Shown here in pieces: positions 1 to 10,372 of a DNA stretch of 64,000 bases (position 1 is its first letter; every line of letters starts with the position of its first letter). Position numbers and translations under genes: made by a program. Source of the stretch: an uncultured Pelagibacteraceae bacterium. GTDB lineage: Bacteria > Pseudomonadota > Alphaproteobacteria > Pelagibacterales > Pelagibacteraceae. The DNA is taken from NCBI GenBank assembly GCA_902525625.1, contig CABZHM010000004.1:1-64000 (forward strand). Reading direction: 5' to 3'. Under the pieces are notes generated by a model. It searched no databases. It saw only the letters and a program-made list of their open reading frames with translations, and had not been told where the DNA came from.

Positions 1-2
1 CT

Positions 3-843
<841 letters not shown>

Positions 844-888
844 GTTGTGAATCTTCTAACAACAAAGTTTTAATTAATCAATAGAACT

Positions 889-2430
889 TTACAACATTGG
901 GAAAATGACTTCCATTCTTGCACCCCTTTTATCAGTACGATTTGATGCTTTGATGGAACCATTATGTAGATCTACTAAATTTTTAACAATATTTAGTCCT
1001 AAACCAGAATGTTGGCCAAATTTATCTGGCCTATTACTGTAAAATCTATTGAAAATTTTGTTAGTGTCTTTCTCCTTAAATCCATTTCCTTCATCTAAAA
1101 TATCAATATAAATTTTTTTGTCCTCCGATTGTGAAACTTTTACAATTATATTTTTATTATCCTCACTAAAAGATATTGCATTATCTAAAAGATTTGCAAT
1201 TATTTGTTCTATTCTATTTTCAATACCGTTAATGAAATAATTTTTCTTTCCGTCGTTTTCATAAGAAATTTCTATTCCTCTTTTTACTTTGTAAATGTTG
1301 TTAAAATCATCAACAACAGACTTTATAATAAGTTCAATATCTAGTTTTTTTATCTTTTCTTTACTTAAGGCCACCTCATCTTTTAGCATTTGAGAATAAT
1401 CCGTGATAAGTCTTTCTATTCTCTGAACATCATGACTCAAGATATTTATCAATTTTAATCTTTGATCTATATCATTTGTATCTTGGAGAATTTCTGATGC
1501 ACTTTTAAGAGAGGCTAATGGATTTCTGATCTCGTGTACAAGATCTGTTGAAAAATTTTCAGCTTGTGAAATTCTTTTCTGTAGTTCTAAGGTCATATCA
1601 TCTAGAGAACTGGAGAGTAATCCAAGTTCATCATTCCTAAGTTTTAAATTCTCAATGTTTGTTATCTTTGAATTTTTTTCTTTAATTGTTTTTGTATAAG
1701 TAACTAAATTTTTTATCGGTTTCAAAAAATATCTATTTAAAACAAATGAAAAAATAAAGATTACTATTCCAACAGCAATAGCTGTTCTGATAATAAAAGT
1801 TTTTCTTTCGTCAATGGCAGTTTTAATATCGTTTGCATTTTCGCTAATTGCTAGATATCCAATATTTTTATCGTTATTCATTACATTTTTAATAGTAGTT
1901 AGTTTAAATTTGTTAAATTCATCTTCGGTAAATGTAAAAGGTATCCCATAATTTTTAGAGTCAACATAATTAGACAGGATATCTCCTAGTGATACATTAT
2001 TTTCATTACCCATATTTATATTCTTATCCTCAGTTATTTCTTTTATTTTATTCTCGTTTAATATATCTAATTCTACTATATCTAATCTTGTTGAAAATGA
2101 TCTTGGGTCAAGGTCTAAGGTATCTGTATCCCCAATTAAGTTTAATTCATTATCAAAAAAAATAACTCTATCTAAATTTTGAAAAAGAAATCTTGTAGAA
2201 AATAAAAATTTTCTTATATCTCCCTCAGTAAATTTAACATTTAACCTATTGAGATTATCAATAGTGTTATTAATAATTTCGATATGATTGGATGATTTTT
2301 TCTTTATTAAGTTTGGCTGGACGTTTTCTAAATATATAAATGTAAACAATCCAATTACTGTAAAAAAAATTAAATTTATGAATAAAAATTTTTTTAATAT
2401 AGAGAAATTTTTAAGAAGGTTGCTTATCAT
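889..2430 (-). CDS. chvG: Sensor histidine kinase, ChvG-like
   Basis: Two TM segments around a large periplasmic region, HAMP, H-box STDLVHEIRNPLASLKSASEIL and an ATPase domain (DEGNGF, GLGLNIVKNLV). Directly downstream of a ChvI-like regulator. Confidence 0.8.
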   Translation of the reverse strand: MISNLLKNFSILKKFLFINLIFFTVIGLFTFIYLENVQPNLIKKKSSNHIEIINNTIDNLNRLNVKFTEGDIRKFLFSTRFLFQNLDRVIFFDNELNLIGDTDTLDLDPRSFSTRLDIVELDILNENKIKEITEDKNINMGNENNVSLGDILSNYVDSKNYGIPFTFTEDEFNKFKLTTIKNVMNNDKNIGYLAISENANDIKTAIDERKTFIIRTAIAVGIVIFIFSFVLNRYFLKPIKNLVTYTKTIKEKNSKITNIENLKLRNDELGLLSSSLDDMTLELQKRISQAENFSTDLVHEIRNPLASLKSASEILQDTNDIDQRLKLINILSHDVQRIERLITDYSQMLKDEVALSKEKIKKLDIELIIKSVVDDFNNIYKVKRGIEISYENDGKKNYFINGIENRIEQIIANLLDNAISFSEDNKNIIVKVSQSEDKKIYIDILDEGNGFKEKDTNKIFNRFYSNRPDKFGQHSGLGLNIVKNLVDLHNGSIKASNRTDKRGARMEVIFPML

Positions 2431-3137
2431 TAGCTAACATTCCATCTGTACCCACTTCCATATCTAGTCTCAATAGCTGAAAAATCTGGATCAACCTTTT
2501 TAAATTTTTTTCTTATTCTCTTTACATGACTGTCAATAGTGCGATCTTCAATATCTGTATCCTCTCTGTAAGCAATATCCATCAATTGTGCTCTTTCTTT
2601 TATAATACCAGGCCTTTTTGCTAATTCTTTAACAAGTAAGAATTCTGTAGTAGTTAATTTATCAGGTAATTGTTTGCCATTCCATTCACATTCCAATTGT
2701 GAGGGATCTAGTTTTAATTTTCCATGAGAGATAATACTCTTATTTTCCTCAATAGTATCTTTTGTATCTTTTTTTCTCAGTTGAACTCTAATTCTCTCAA
2801 TTAATACTTTTATTGAGAAACCCCCAGATTTTTTGACAAAATCATCTGCCCCTAATTTCAGCCCAAGCAATTCATCTATCTCGTCATCTTTGGAAGTTAA
2901 AAATATCACTGGCAATGAAGTTTTTTTTCTCAATTTTTTTAATAATTCTTCTCCATCCATTTTTGGCATTTTTATATCGATAATCGCTAAATCTGGCGGA
3001 GTTCTTGTTAATCCAATTAATGCGCTCTCACCATCTATATATGTTTGAACCTTAAAACCTTCTTTTTCTAAAGCTATACTGAGGCTTGTAAGGATGTTTC
3101 TATCATCATCAATCAAAGCAATTGTTTGTTTATGCAT
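2430..3137 (-). CDS. chvI: OmpR/PhoB-family response regulator, ChvI-like
   Basis: IALIDDDRNILTSLSIALEKEGF...PPDLAIIDIKMPKMDGEELL...PVIFLTSKDDEIDELLGLKLGADDF plus a winged-helix C-terminus (VDSHVKRIRKKF-like, RYGSGYRW). Confidence 0.85.
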   Translation of the reverse strand: MHKQTIALIDDDRNILTSLSIALEKEGFKVQTYIDGESALIGLTRTPPDLAIIDIKMPKMDGEELLKKLRKKTSLPVIFLTSKDDEIDELLGLKLGADDFVKKSGGFSIKVLIERIRVQLRKKDTKDTIEENKSIISHGKLKLDPSQLECEWNGKQLPDKLTTTEFLLVKELAKRPGIIKERAQLMDIAYREDTDIEDRTIDSHVKRIRKKFKKVDPDFSAIETRYGSGYRWNVS

Positions 3138-3187
3138 ACTACAATATAAAAATACTAAATTGTTCTAATTTGGGCAATCAAATTAAA

Positions 3188-5962
3188 TTAATGAAGTGAA
3201 CCCCAATTATCGCCAGTATTTAAATCTACGGTTAAAGGTATCGAAAATGAATGGTGATCGCTATTAACAACACTGGTCATTTCGTCAATAATTATTTTGC
3301 TTATTCTTTTTACATCTGTTTTTGGAGTTTCAAAAATTAACTCATCATGAATTTGTAAAAGTATTTTTGTTTTTTTATTCTTTTCCTCTAATAGTTTTTT
3401 TTGCAATCTTATCATTGCTAATCTCATAATTTCAGACGCAGATCCCTGTATTGGAGCATTTATCGCTGCTCTTTCTTGAAAATTTCTTACATTGTAATTT
3501 TTATCATTAATGCTAACGAAATGTGATTTTCTTCCAAAAATATTATTTACGAAACCACTTTTTCTGCAAAATTTAATAGTACTCTCCATATAAAATTTAA
3601 TTTCAGGAAATTTTGCAAAGTATGAATTCAAAAATTCTTCTGCTTCGTGGTTGGAAACGTTAATTTGTTTTGCTAATCCATATTGTGAAATTCCATAAAT
3701 TATACCAAAGTTAATTGCTTTTGCTTTTCTTCTCTGATCATCATTAACTTTTCTGATATCAATATTGAAAATCTGACTTGCCGTTAAAGAGTGTATATCC
3801 TCATTATTTTTAAAAGCTTTTTTAAGTTCTTTTACATCAGCAATATCTGCTAAAATTCTCATTTCAATTTGATTGTAATCTGCAGAAATCAAAGAATGTC
3901 CTTTCTCTGCTATAAATGCTTTTCTGATATCTTTTCCATCCTCAGACTTTATTGGAATATTTTGTAGATTTGGTTCACTGGAGGCTAATCTACCTGTAGT
4001 AGTAGCAGCAAGTAAAAAAGAGGTGTGTACTCTTTTTGTTTTAGGATTAATGTGCTCTGGTAGAGTATCTGAATAAGTATTTTTTAATTTTGATATTTGT
4101 CTCCAATCCAAAACTAATTGTGGAAATTTATGACCTTTAAAAGCTAAATCTTCTAAAACTGCTGCACTAGTAGCGAAACTACCTTTTTTAGTTTTTTTTA
4201 GATCAGCAATTTTGAGCTCATTATACAAAACTTCACCAAGTTGTTTTGGCGATGCAATATTAAATTCCTTTTTTGATATTTTAAAAACTTCTTTTTGAAT
4301 TTTTAAAATTTTTTTTTGAAAATTTGAGGATAAAATTTTAAGGAACTTATTATCTATTTTAATTCCTTCAATCTCCATATTTGCAAGAATTGTTATCATT
4401 GGTTTTTCAAAAAGTTCGTAAACATTTATCATTTTTTCATCTTTAAGACTTTTATAAAATTTTTTATAAAGTCTATAAGTAATATCGGCGTCTTCAGCAG
4501 CGTAATTTGTTGCTTTTTCAAGATCCACTTCACTAAAATTTATTTCTTTTTTTCCAGTTCCCACCAAATCTTTAAAAGCTATTGTTTTATGACCTAAATG
4601 GATTTCAGATAGTGTATCCATATTATGCCTATTTTTCCCTGCATCGAGAACATATGACATAAGCATCGTATCCTCCATTGAGGTAAGTTTTATACCTTGC
4701 TTAAGTAAAACTATAAAATCAAACTTTATATTTTGACCAATTTTTTTAATACTAGGATCTTCAAGTAAAGGTTTTAATTTTTTTAAAACAAGGTCCTTAT
4801 TAATATTTTTTTCAGTATTATGTTTAATAGGTATATAACAAGCTTTACTAATTTTTGAACTTAATGAAATTCCTATCAAATCTGCTTGATGAGGATCTAA
4901 CGAACTTGTTTCAGTATCAACAGCAAGCTCTCCAACCTCCTCGGCTTCTTTAATGAAATCGTCTATTTCTTTTATATCATTAATTAAAATATAATTCTTA
5001 TTTGAAATTTTTCCTTGAGTTTCAATAATTTTAGTATCTTTTTTTTTATCCTCAAAATTTGGCTCACCATAAGTTGAAATAGCTGAGCTAAGCAATCTAT
5101 TGAATTCCATTTCCCGTAAAAATTTATAAAGCTTTTCTTTATTTATTTGTTTTAATTGAAATTCCTCTGGATTTTTTTCAATTGGAGCATCATTTTTCAA
5201 TGTTACTAATTTTTTGCTGATTATGGCTTTGTCTTGATTTTCGAGTAAAGTTTCTCTTCTTTTGTTTTGTTTAATCTCACTTGCAGATTTTAGGAGAGTT
5301 TCCAAATCTCCATATTTATTTATCAACTCAGCTGCAGTTTTTACACCAATTCCTGGGACACCGGGTACATTATCACTACTGTCTCCGGCTAGTGCCTGAA
5401 CATCTATCACCTTATTAGCTGTAACACCAAATTTTTTTTGAATATCTTCATCGTTAATAAATTTATTTTTCATTGGATCATAAATTCGAACACCTTTTTT
5501 ATATAATTGCATTAAATCTTTGTCTGAAGAAACTATTGTCACCTTAGCCCCAACTTTTAAAATCATATCTGTATAGGTTGCTATTAAATCATCTGCTTCA
5601 TAGTTAGTTAGCTCAACTGATGGTAAATTAAATGCTAATACAGACTTTCTAATATAATCGAATTGAGGTGCTAAATCATCAGGTGCTTCTGCTCTATTGG
5701 CTTTATAATCTTTATAAATTTCATTCCGAAATGTCTTTCTTGCTGAGTCAAAAATAACTGCAAAGTGAGATGGTTTTTGTAAATTTTCTTTTGATTTAGA
5801 ATCTTCAAGAAGTTTAAAGAGCATACTACAAAAGCCACTTACAGCTCCGGTTGGCAAACCATCACTTTTTCTTGTTAAAGGCGGAAGCGCATAGTAAGCT
5901 CTAAATATATAGCCTGATCCATCAATCAAGTAAAAGTGATCTGTTTTTTGAATCTTACTCAT
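3188..5962 (-). CDS. polA: DNA polymerase I (5'-3' exo, 3'-5' exo and polymerase domains)
   Basis: FYLIDGSGYIFRAYYALPPL N-terminus, exonuclease motif AVDTETSSLD, polymerase motifs TGRLASSEPNLQNIPI, SADYNQIEMRILA and QIHDELIFE. Confidence 0.97.
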   Translation of the reverse strand: MSKIQKTDHFYLIDGSGYIFRAYYALPPLTRKSDGLPTGAVSGFCSMLFKLLEDSKSKENLQKPSHFAVIFDSARKTFRNEIYKDYKANRAEAPDDLAPQFDYIRKSVLAFNLPSVELTNYEADDLIATYTDMILKVGAKVTIVSSDKDLMQLYKKGVRIYDPMKNKFINDEDIQKKFGVTANKVIDVQALAGDSSDNVPGVPGIGVKTAAELINKYGDLETLLKSASEIKQNKRRETLLENQDKAIISKKLVTLKNDAPIEKNPEEFQLKQINKEKLYKFLREMEFNRLLSSAISTYGEPNFEDKKKDTKIIETQGKISNKNYILINDIKEIDDFIKEAEEVGELAVDTETSSLDPHQADLIGISLSSKISKACYIPIKHNTEKNINKDLVLKKLKPLLEDPSIKKIGQNIKFDFIVLLKQGIKLTSMEDTMLMSYVLDAGKNRHNMDTLSEIHLGHKTIAFKDLVGTGKKEINFSEVDLEKATNYAAEDADITYRLYKKFYKSLKDEKMINVYELFEKPMITILANMEIEGIKIDNKFLKILSSNFQKKILKIQKEVFKISKKEFNIASPKQLGEVLYNELKIADLKKTKKGSFATSAAVLEDLAFKGHKFPQLVLDWRQISKLKNTYSDTLPEHINPKTKRVHTSFLLAATTTGRLASSEPNLQNIPIKSEDGKDIRKAFIAEKGHSLISADYNQIEMRILADIADVKELKKAFKNNEDIHSLTASQIFNIDIRKVNDDQRRKAKAINFGIIYGISQYGLAKQINVSNHEAEEFLNSYFAKFPEIKFYMESTIKFCRKSGFVNNIFGRKSHFVSINDKNYNVRNFQERAAINAPIQGSASEIMRLAMIRLQKKLLEEKNKKTKILLQIHDELIFETPKTDVKRISKIIIDEMTSVVNSDHHSFSIPLTVDLNTGDNWGSLH

Positions 5963-6008
5963 TATAAATTAATATAGATTATTAAAAAAATAAGAGTATT
6001 ATTATTTT

Positions 6009-6560
6009 ATGGAACTTACTAAAAACATTATCAACAATTCGAAAATAATCAAATCAGCTATTTTGGTGATATTTGGGACAGCTTTACTGGCTATATCATC
6101 TAAGATACAAACTCCATTTACTTTAGTGCCCGCAACTATGCAAACTTTTGTAGTTATGTTTCTTGGAATTATATTGGGATATAAATTAGCAACACTAACT
6201 GTTATTTTATATTTGATTGAGGGATCTTTTGGACTACCAGTTTTTGCTAAAGGTGGTGGCATTGGATATCTTTTAGGTCCAACCGGAGGTTACTTAGTTG
6301 GTTTTATTTTTACTGCATTTTTTGCAGGTCATATAAATGAAAATAAAGACCCAATAATTGTGTTTTTATATTTATTATTTTCGGTAAGTTTAATTTATAT
6401 TCTTGGATTAGGAGGTCTGTGGAATTATATGGGGTTCGATAAGACTTTTAATGATGTTTTCTCAGTTGGTGCAAAACCGTTTTTACTAATAGAAATCTAT
6501 AAAATTTTGATTCTCACAGTGCTATCAAAACAATTACTAAAAATTAGGAAATTTACTTAG
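6009..6560 (+). CDS. bioY: BioY-family biotin ECF transporter substrate-binding component
   Basis: PFTLVPATMQTFVVMFLG...GSFGLPVFAKGGGIGYLLGPTGGYLVGF is characteristic of BioY. Confidence 0.9.
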   Translation: MELTKNIINNSKIIKSAILVIFGTALLAISSKIQTPFTLVPATMQTFVVMFLGIILGYKLATLTVILYLIEGSFGLPVFAKGGGIGYLLGPTGGYLVGFIFTAFFAGHINENKDPIIVFLYLLFSVSLIYILGLGGLWNYMGFDKTFNDVFSVGAKPFLLIEIYKILILTVLSKQLLKIRKFT

Positions 6561-7116
6561 GAGATCTTTTAGATAAAATTCGTTGTAAAGTTCTTCTATG
6601 CATTTTTAGTCTTCTTGCAGTTTCAGAAACGTTTCTGTTGCATAATTCAAAAACTCTGTGAATATGTTCCCATTTTACTCTATCTGCAGACATGGGGTTT
6701 TCTGGTGGAGCGGCTTTTTTATTAGGGTCGGCCAAAAGAGCCTTTTCAACATCATCTGCATCTGCAGGTTTGGCTAGATAGTCTATGGCACCTTCTTTTA
6801 TTGCAGCTACAGCCGTTGGAATATTTCCATAACCAGTGAGCATAATTATCCTGCTCGCTGAATTTTTAGACTGTATTTCTTTTACAACCTCTAGTCCATT
6901 ACCATCATTCAACCTAAGATCGACAACTGCAAATCCAGGTTTTTTTGCTTTGACAAACTCTACTCCTTTTTGCACACTCTCAGCTTGAAATACCTCAAAA
7001 CCTTTTTTTTCCATTGCTCTTGCTAATCTCTCTCTAAAAGGATTGTCATCATCAACAATTAGTAGTGATTTATTCTCAAAATCATTCAAATTTTGCAATT
7101 TAGCTTCAACTTTCAT
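6553..7116 (-). CDS. regA: RegA/PrrA/ActR-type response regulator (start re-placed at MKVEAK)
   Basis: Receiver domain LLIVDDDNPFRERLARAMEKKGFEV...VVDLRLNDGNGLEVV plus Fis-type HTH NVSETARRLKMHRRTLQRILSKRSPK. Confidence 0.88.
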   Translation of the reverse strand: MKVEAKLQNLNDFENKSLLIVDDDNPFRERLARAMEKKGFEVFQAESVQKGVEFVKAKKPGFAVVDLRLNDGNGLEVVKEIQSKNSASRIIMLTGYGNIPTAVAAIKEGAIDYLAKPADADDVEKALLADPNKKAAPPENPMSADRVKWEHIHRVFELCNRNVSETARRLKMHRRTLQRILSKRSPK

Positions 7117-7262
7117 GATCCTAATATGGTGTTTTTTCTCCACAATTCAATAGGGTATTATTTTCTTTACATTGCGCTACTATTGAATTAATTGCTCGAA
7201 TTATTAAAGTTTTTTAAATAAAAAGCTTTTTTTTTGTAAAATTTTTTTTAGGGGGCATTTTA

Positions 7263-8447
7263 ATGCAAAAATTTACATCAGTTGAAAACTTAATAAATCA
7301 ACTGAAACCAGATAAACCGGTCTATTGTATAAGAAAGAAATCAATTCTTTCTGCATCAAAATTTTTTCAAAAAAAATTTCCTGGAAAAATTTTATATGCC
7401 GTTAAAACAAACCCCCATCCAGAAGTAATTAAAACTCTTGTAAAAAGTGGTATAAGTGAATTTGATGTCGCTTCAATATCAGAAATTAAATCTGTTAGAA
7501 AATTTAGTCAGAGCGCAAAGTGTTCTTTTATGCACACAGTCAAAAGCAGAGAAGATGTGCAAGAGGCTTATTTTAAGTATGGCGTAAAAACATTCGCGCT
7601 AGATACTAAAGATGAATTAATAAAAATAATTGAAAGTACTAACAATGCTAAAGATCTTAAAATCTTTGTTAGAGTTGCGGTGTCAAATGAACACGCAGAA
7701 ATAGACTTATCAAAAAAATTTGGAGCAATAAACAGTGAGGCTAGCGGGTTATTAAGGTTAACAAAGCAATATGCAAATAAAATTGGCTTAAGTTTTCATG
7801 TTGGGTCACAATGTATGCATCCAATTTCTTATACGAAAGGAATTGCTGAGATAGGTAATATAATCAAGAAAACAAAAATTATACCAGATTATATAAATGT
7901 TGGCGGTGGATTTCCGACTATATACCCAGATTTAGTTCCACAATCATTAGATAATTATTTTGAAGAAATCAAGTTAAGTTTATTAAATTTAAAATTAAAT
8001 ATTTTACCTGAAATCTTATGTGAACCAGGAAGAGCATTAGTTGCTGAAAGTGGATCGACAATTGTTAGAGTAAACTTAAGAAAAAAACAAAAACTTTATA
8101 TCAACGATGGTACTTATGGCACTCTTTTTGATGCTGGGACACCGAATATAGTTTTCCCATCAAAATTAATTAAAGAAAGTTCAAATAAAATAATCTCTAA
8201 AAAGTTAACAGCTTTTGATTTTTATGGTCCAACCTGTGACAGCATGGATTACATGAAAGGTCCTTTTATTTTACCCAATAATATAAAAGAGAATGATTAT
8301 ATCGAGCTTGGTCAGCTTGGTGCATATGGTCTTACATTTAGGACTGAATTTAATGGTTTCTTCTCCAATGAAATTTATGAGGTTGAAGATAATCCAATAA
8401 TGAGTCTGTATGAGAAAGAAGCTAATAAAGCTATATTAGTTGCTTAA
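7263..8447 (+). CDS. Ornithine (or lysine/ornithine) decarboxylase, fold-III PLP enzyme
   Basis: YAVKTNPHPEVIKTL (PLP lysine region), HVGSQC, INVGGGFP, CEPGRALVA, FYGPTCDSMDYM. SD-like AGGGGG upstream at 7250-7255. Confidence 0.85.
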   Translation: MQKFTSVENLINQLKPDKPVYCIRKKSILSASKFFQKKFPGKILYAVKTNPHPEVIKTLVKSGISEFDVASISEIKSVRKFSQSAKCSFMHTVKSREDVQEAYFKYGVKTFALDTKDELIKIIESTNNAKDLKIFVRVAVSNEHAEIDLSKKFGAINSEASGLLRLTKQYANKIGLSFHVGSQCMHPISYTKGIAEIGNIIKKTKIIPDYINVGGGFPTIYPDLVPQSLDNYFEEIKLSLLNLKLNILPEILCEPGRALVAESGSTIVRVNLRKKQKLYINDGTYGTLFDAGTPNIVFPSKLIKESSNKIISKKLTAFDFYGPTCDSMDYMKGPFILPNNIKENDYIELGQLGAYGLTFRTEFNGFFSNEIYEVEDNPIMSLYEKEANKAILVA

Positions 8448-9487
8448 TGTCTAAAAAAAAAAATCTAGGCCATAATAGTAAAAAAGATTTTCTAAAAAGC
8501 CCAGTTGAACATATAGATATCACCTCATTTGACTCTAGAAAAATTATTTCTTCTATGAAAAAAATGTCTTTTGTTTCAAGAGAGACAGCAAATGCATCTG
8601 CGATATATAATGAGATGTTGAAAGATAAGGATTGTACAATATTTTTAACCTTAGCTGGATCTACATCTGCAGCTGGATGTATGCATATTTACCGAGATAT
8701 GGTGAAGTATAATATGGTTGACGCAATTGTTGCAACTGGTGCATCAATAATTGATATGGATTTTTTCGAGGCACTTGGATTTAAACATTATCAGGGTTCT
8801 CAGCACCAGGATGATAATGAATTAAGAAATAACTACATAGATAGGATTTATGATACTTATATTGATGAGGAAGAACTTCAAATGTGTGATAAAATAATAG
8901 GTGAAATAGCTGACAAGTTGCAACCTAAAGCTTACACATCAAGAGAATTCATAAAAGAAATTGGAAAATATTTAAAATCAAATGCAAAGAAGAAGGGATC
9001 TTTAATAGAAATAGCGTATGACAATAATGTTCCAATATTCTGTCCAGCATTTACAGACTCCAGTGCAGGTTTTGGCCTAGTAATGCATCAGGAAAGAAAT
9101 CCTAATAACCATATTACAATAGACTCTATAAGAGAATTTAGAGAATTAACTGAAATAAAGATTAAATCTAAAGGCTCAGGACTATTTATGATTGGTGGTG
9201 GGGTTCCTAAAAATTTCATACAAGATACTGTTATTTGTGCAGAACTTTTAGACAAAAAAGTTGATATGCATAAATATGCTGTGCAAATTACAGTTGCAGA
9301 TACAAGAGATGGTGCATGTAGCAGCTCAACACTTAAAGAGGCAAGTTCATGGGGTAAAGTCAATACAACTAAAGAACAAATGGTTTTTGCAGAAGCAACA
9401 ACTGTTTTGCCATTAATTGCAAGTGATGCTTATCATACTGGGGAATGGAAAAATAGGGATAGAAAAAACTTTTCCAAAATATTTTGA
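8447..9487 (+). CDS. Deoxyhypusine-synthase-family protein (bacterial DHS-like, possible homospermidine/polyamine synthase)
   Basis: DHS-type motifs IFLTLAGSTSAAG, VDAIVATGASIIDMDFFEALGF, PIFCPAFTDSSAGFGL, and the active-site lysine region EASSWGK. ATG overlaps the stop of the preceding decarboxylase (TAATG). Confidence 0.85.
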   Translation: MSKKKNLGHNSKKDFLKSPVEHIDITSFDSRKIISSMKKMSFVSRETANASAIYNEMLKDKDCTIFLTLAGSTSAAGCMHIYRDMVKYNMVDAIVATGASIIDMDFFEALGFKHYQGSQHQDDNELRNNYIDRIYDTYIDEEELQMCDKIIGEIADKLQPKAYTSREFIKEIGKYLKSNAKKKGSLIEIAYDNNVPIFCPAFTDSSAGFGLVMHQERNPNNHITIDSIREFRELTEIKIKSKGSGLFMIGGGVPKNFIQDTVICAELLDKKVDMHKYAVQITVADTRDGACSSSTLKEASSWGKVNTTKEQMVFAEATTVLPLIASDAYHTGEWKNRDRKNFSKIF

Positions 9488-9490
9488 TTG

Positions 9491-10372
9491 ATGATCAAAA
9501 AAGTAAAAATTGGGATTATTCAAAATAAAATTTCAGATAATTTTCAAAAAAATTTAATTTCAGCTATAAAAAGTATAAAGAAAGCAGCGTCAAAAAAAGC
9601 CAAGATAATTTGTATGCCAGAACTGTTTTTATCAAATTATTTTTGTCAAACGGAAAGTCATTCTAATTTTAAGCTAGCAGAAAAAATACCAGGTAAAACT
9701 ACAAAAATATTTTGTGAATTAGCAAAAGAATTACAAATAGTATTAATGATTTCATTATTTGAAAAAAAAACGCACGGTTTTTATCATAACACTAGTATAA
9801 TTATTAGTGAAAAAGGTAAAATTTTATCTAAATATAGAAAAATGCATATTCCAGATGATCCTGGTTATTATGAAAAATTTTATTTCACTCCTGGCGACTT
9901 AGGTTTTAAATCTATAAAAACTAAGTTTGGTAAAATTGGACCTTTGATATGTTGGGATCAGTGGTTTCCTGAGGCTGCAAGGTTGACTGCACTAAAAGGT
10001 GCACAAATAATTTTTTACCCTACTGCCATTGGTTGGCATCCTAAAGAAAAAAAGGAATTTGGAAAGACTCAATTAAACTCTTGGATAACAATGCAAAAAT
10101 CGCACGCAATTGCAAACGGCACTTACGTAGTTGCAGTAAACAGAGTTGGTATTGAAAAAAAAGGAAATAAAAAAATAGAGTTTTGGGGAAACTCAATGAT
10201 AATTGATCCAAGTGGAAAAATAATTGGAAAACTAGGCAATAAAAAAGAGGAAATATTAATCCGTGAAATAGATTACAAAAAAATCGATACCACTAGAGAA
10301 CATTGGCCCTTTTTAAGGGATAGAAGAATCGACTTTTACAAAGGTATACTAAAAAATCCTGTAGATGAATGA
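9491..10372 (+). CDS. aguB: N-carbamoylputrescine amidohydrolase (nitrilase superfamily)
   Basis: CMPELFLSNYFCQ, YRKMHIPDDPGYYEKFYFTPGD, ICWDQWFPEAARLTALKGAQIIFYPTAIG (Glu-Lys-Cys triad context). Confidence 0.9.
   Translation: MIKKVKIGIIQNKISDNFQKNLISAIKSIKKAASKKAKIICMPELFLSNYFCQTESHSNFKLAEKIPGKTTKIFCELAKELQIVLMISLFEKKTHGFYHNTSIIISEKGKILSKYRKMHIPDDPGYYEKFYFTPGDLGFKSIKTKFGKIGPLICWDQWFPEAARLTALKGAQIIFYPTAIGWHPKEKKEFGKTQLNSWITMQKSHAIANGTYVVAVNRVGIEKKGNKKIEFWGNSMIIDPSGKIIGKLGNKKEEILIREIDYKKIDTTREHWPFLRDRRIDFYKGILKNPVDE

Noticed and set aside
2833-3048. Small + strand ORF opposite chvI, and similar antisense ORFs (e.g. 6002-6262, 9088-9363, 21007-21410, 23482-24018, 38890-39498, 43707-44072, 46219-46569, 50782-51249)
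   Set aside because: Each lies entirely or mostly antisense to a strongly supported gene and shows no independent coding signal.
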